From: Carallia brachiata
Lineage: Eukaryota; Streptophyta; Magnoliopsida; Malpighiales; Rhizophoraceae
Assembly (NCBI GenBank): GCA_021464245.1
Contig: JADCRB010000035.1
Location: 1,488,229-1,552,228 of the forward strand
DNA: 64,000 nt
Direction of reading: 5' to 3'
Positions 62,441 to 64,000 of this stretch are shown here, one piece after another. The notes below the pieces were generated by a model. It had not been told where the DNA came from and searched no databases. It worked only from the letters and a program-made list of their open reading frames with translations. Numbering within the stretch: the stretch's first letter is position 1; every line of letters begins with the position of its first letter. The translations under genes were made by a program, and so were the position numbers.

Positions 62441-64000
62441 CATGCCACAAATGGTTTTATGCAATTAATAAATGCAAATCATGATCAATTGCAACTAATA
62501 AACGCAAATCATGATCAATTGCACACTTATTAGACGGAATTTAATGCATTAACTCCCCAAAAGGTGTTCAAAATGCTTTTTGCATTGAAATTAATGGTTT
62601 TTGTAAGCGTTAATGCTTAATTAAAGTGAAATTTGGGTTAAATAAGCCATTAAAATGAAAGAAAATCACTTATTTGCATGAAATGATGAGTTAGACTTTT
62701 TATTCATGCCACAAATGGTTTATGCAAGTAATAAACACAAATCATGATCAATTGCACACTTATTAGATGTAATTTAATGCATTTAACTCCCCAAAAGGTG
62801 TTAAAAATGATTTTTTCATTGAAATTAAAGGTTTTTATAAGCATTAATGTTTCATTTAAGTGTAATTTGGGTTAAAAAGCCATTAAAATGAAAAAAAATC
62901 ACTTATTTGCTTGAAATGAAGTGATTTAGACTGTTTATTCATACCACAAATGGTTTTATGCACACTAATAAATGCAAATCATGATCAATTGCACACTTAT
63001 TAGACGGAATTTAATACATTTAACTCCCCAAAAGGTGTTAAAAATGCTTTTTACATTGAAATTAATGATTTTTGTAAGCATTAATGCTTAATTAAAGTGA
63101 AATTTGGGTTAAATAAGCCATTAAAATGAAAGAAAATCACTTTTTGCATGAAATGAAGTGATTTAGACTTTTTATTCATGCCACAAATGGTTTTATGCAA
63201 GTAATAAACACAAATCATGATCAATTGCACACTTATTAGATGTAATTTAATGCATTTAACTCCCCAAAAAGGTTAAAAATGATTTTTCCATTGAAATTAA
63301 AGGTTTTTATAAGCATTAATGTTTCATTGAAGTGTAATTTGGGTTAAATAAGCCATTAAAATGAAAAAAAATCACTTTTGCTTGAAATTAAGTGATTTAG
63401 ACTCTTTATTCATGCCACAAATGGTTTTATGCAAGTATAAACGCAAATCATGATCAATTTCAAGTAATAAACGCAAATCATGATCAATTGCACATTATTA
63501 GACGGAATTTAATGCATTTAACTCCCCAAAAGGTGTTCAAAATGCTTTTTGCATTGAAATTAATGGTTTTTGTAAGCATTAATGCTTAATTAAAGTGAAA
63601 TTTGGGTTAAATAAGCCATTAAAATGAAAGAAAATCACTTATTACATGAAATGAAGTGATTTAGACTTTTAGTTCATGCCACAAATGGTTTTATACACTA
63701 ATAAACGCAAATCATGATCAATTGCAACAATATCATGATCAATTGCACATATTAGATGTAATTTAATGCATTTAACTCCCCAAAAGGTTTAAAATGCTTT
63801 TTCCATTGAAATTAAAGGTTTTTTTAAGCATTAATATTTTATTTAAGTGTAATTTGGGTTAAATAAGCCATTAAAATGAAAGAAAATCACTTATTTGCAG
63901 AAATGAAGTGATTTAAACTCTTTATTCATGCCACAAATGGAAAACATGATATTATGCAACTAATAAACACAAATTATGATCAATTGGACACATATTAGAT
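62441..64000. repeat. Partial HOR at the right edge (e f g f2 b c d...)
   Basis: e 62441, f about 62704, g about 62940, f2 about 63175, b about 63410, c 63675, d 63927 to the window end. c has a shortened internal duplication (GCAACAATATCATGATC). d begins ACAAATGGAAAACATGATATT, a small insertion. The array clearly continues beyond the window. Confidence 0.85.

Larger units (their letters stand above)
1..64000. repeat. AT-rich satellite megarray, 237/267-bp monomers
   Basis: CATGCCACAAATGG-like blocks recur every 237 bp (for example 5207, 5444, 5681) or 267 bp (43587, 43854, 44121) from end to end, all in the same orientation. Constant blocks in each monomer are TTTTATGCAA, TTATTAGA, TTTAACTCCCCAAAAGG, GTGTAATTTGGGTTAAATAAGCC and AATCACTTATTTGC. 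No unrelated sequence longer than a few tens of bases interrupts the array. This is the organisation of eukaryotic satellite heterochromatin. A centromeric role is possible but not shown by sequence alone. I do not recognise the family. Confidence 0.98.

Noticed and set aside
1..64000. CRISPR array
   Set aside because: There are no short repeats separated by unique spacers. The whole 237-bp unit is repeated.
1..64000. Replication origin iterons or parS-like sites of a plasmid
   Set aside because: The repeat unit is far longer than iterons, there is no rep or par gene, and the array extends across the full window with HOR structure typical of eukaryotic satellite.
1..64000. tRNA, rRNA or snRNA genes tandemly repeated
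   Set aside because: I see no A/B-box pairs with a cloverleaf, no rRNA core motifs and no Sm sites. The only strong dyad is the AATCACTT/AAGTGATT arm pair.
1..64000. LTR retrotransposon-derived tandem repeat
   Set aside because: No primer binding site, polypurine tract, TG...CA ends with target duplications, or protein remnants were recognised in any monomer.

Overview
The whole 64 kb window is one tandem satellite-DNA array. It holds roughly 265-270 head-to-tail copies of an AT-rich monomer (one typical copy, 45330-45567, counts to about 25% G+C). The basic unit is 237 bp; a longer 267-bp form carries an internal 30-bp duplication. I found no protein gene, RNA gene, transposable element, CRISPR array or bacterial operon on either strand. 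The only open frames (about 60-86 codons, mostly minus strand) are the satellite itself read through and recur with every monomer. A megasatellite with higher-order repeats (HORs) points to a eukaryotic nuclear genome: centromeric, pericentromeric or subtelomeric heterochromatin. I do not recognise the family and cannot name a clade.

Layout. (1) 1-11641 is subfamily I, about 237 bp per monomer, marked by TTTTCGGTTG in its A-type monomers and by GCAAGCATTAATGCTT. Three monomer types, A, B and C, form a 710-bp A-B-C trimer, cleanest at 1431-4271. This gives way to A/C mixtures (4272-9432) and then a disordered stretch with truncated monomers (9433-10627). (2) A single N at 11642 separates it from subfamily II (TTTTTCCATTG with ATAAGCATTAAT, or TTTTTGCATTG with GTAAGCATTAAT). 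11643-12209 is a divergent fragment between two Ns. (3) 12211-20621 holds a run of seven f monomers and a 17-monomer HOR of about 4.15 kb with a second, partial copy. (4) 20623-31400 holds 8-monomer HORs of about 1.97 kb and two tandem 6-monomer variants of about 1.45 kb. (5) 31402-64000 is a more regular array of 12-monomer HORs (about 2.98 kb) with 8-mer and 16-mer variants.

Subfamily II monomer classes, named here by position in the unit: b, c and e are long (267 bp); a, a', d, f, g and f2 are short (about 237 bp). The 12-mer reads [e f g f2][b c d a][b c d a'], that is, three tetramer modules of about 1 kb. The 8-mer lacks one module and the 16-mer has one extra. e-to-e spacing therefore falls in steps of about 0.98 kb, which is what unequal exchange between modules in register would produce.

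Each monomer has recurring dyad symmetry: a hairpin-capable arm pair AAATCACTT/AAGTGATTT, a 14-bp palindrome AAGCATTAATGCTT in many types, and overlapping short palindromes around ATCATGATCAATTG. Many subtype-diagnostic positions are CpG versus TpG/CpA. Some stretches are rich in one-base deletions, and four single Ns break the monomer phase, so part of the fine variation may be assembly or consensus error. Monomer boundaries were placed by eye at the start of CATGCCACAAATGG (or CATACC) and should be good to a few bases.
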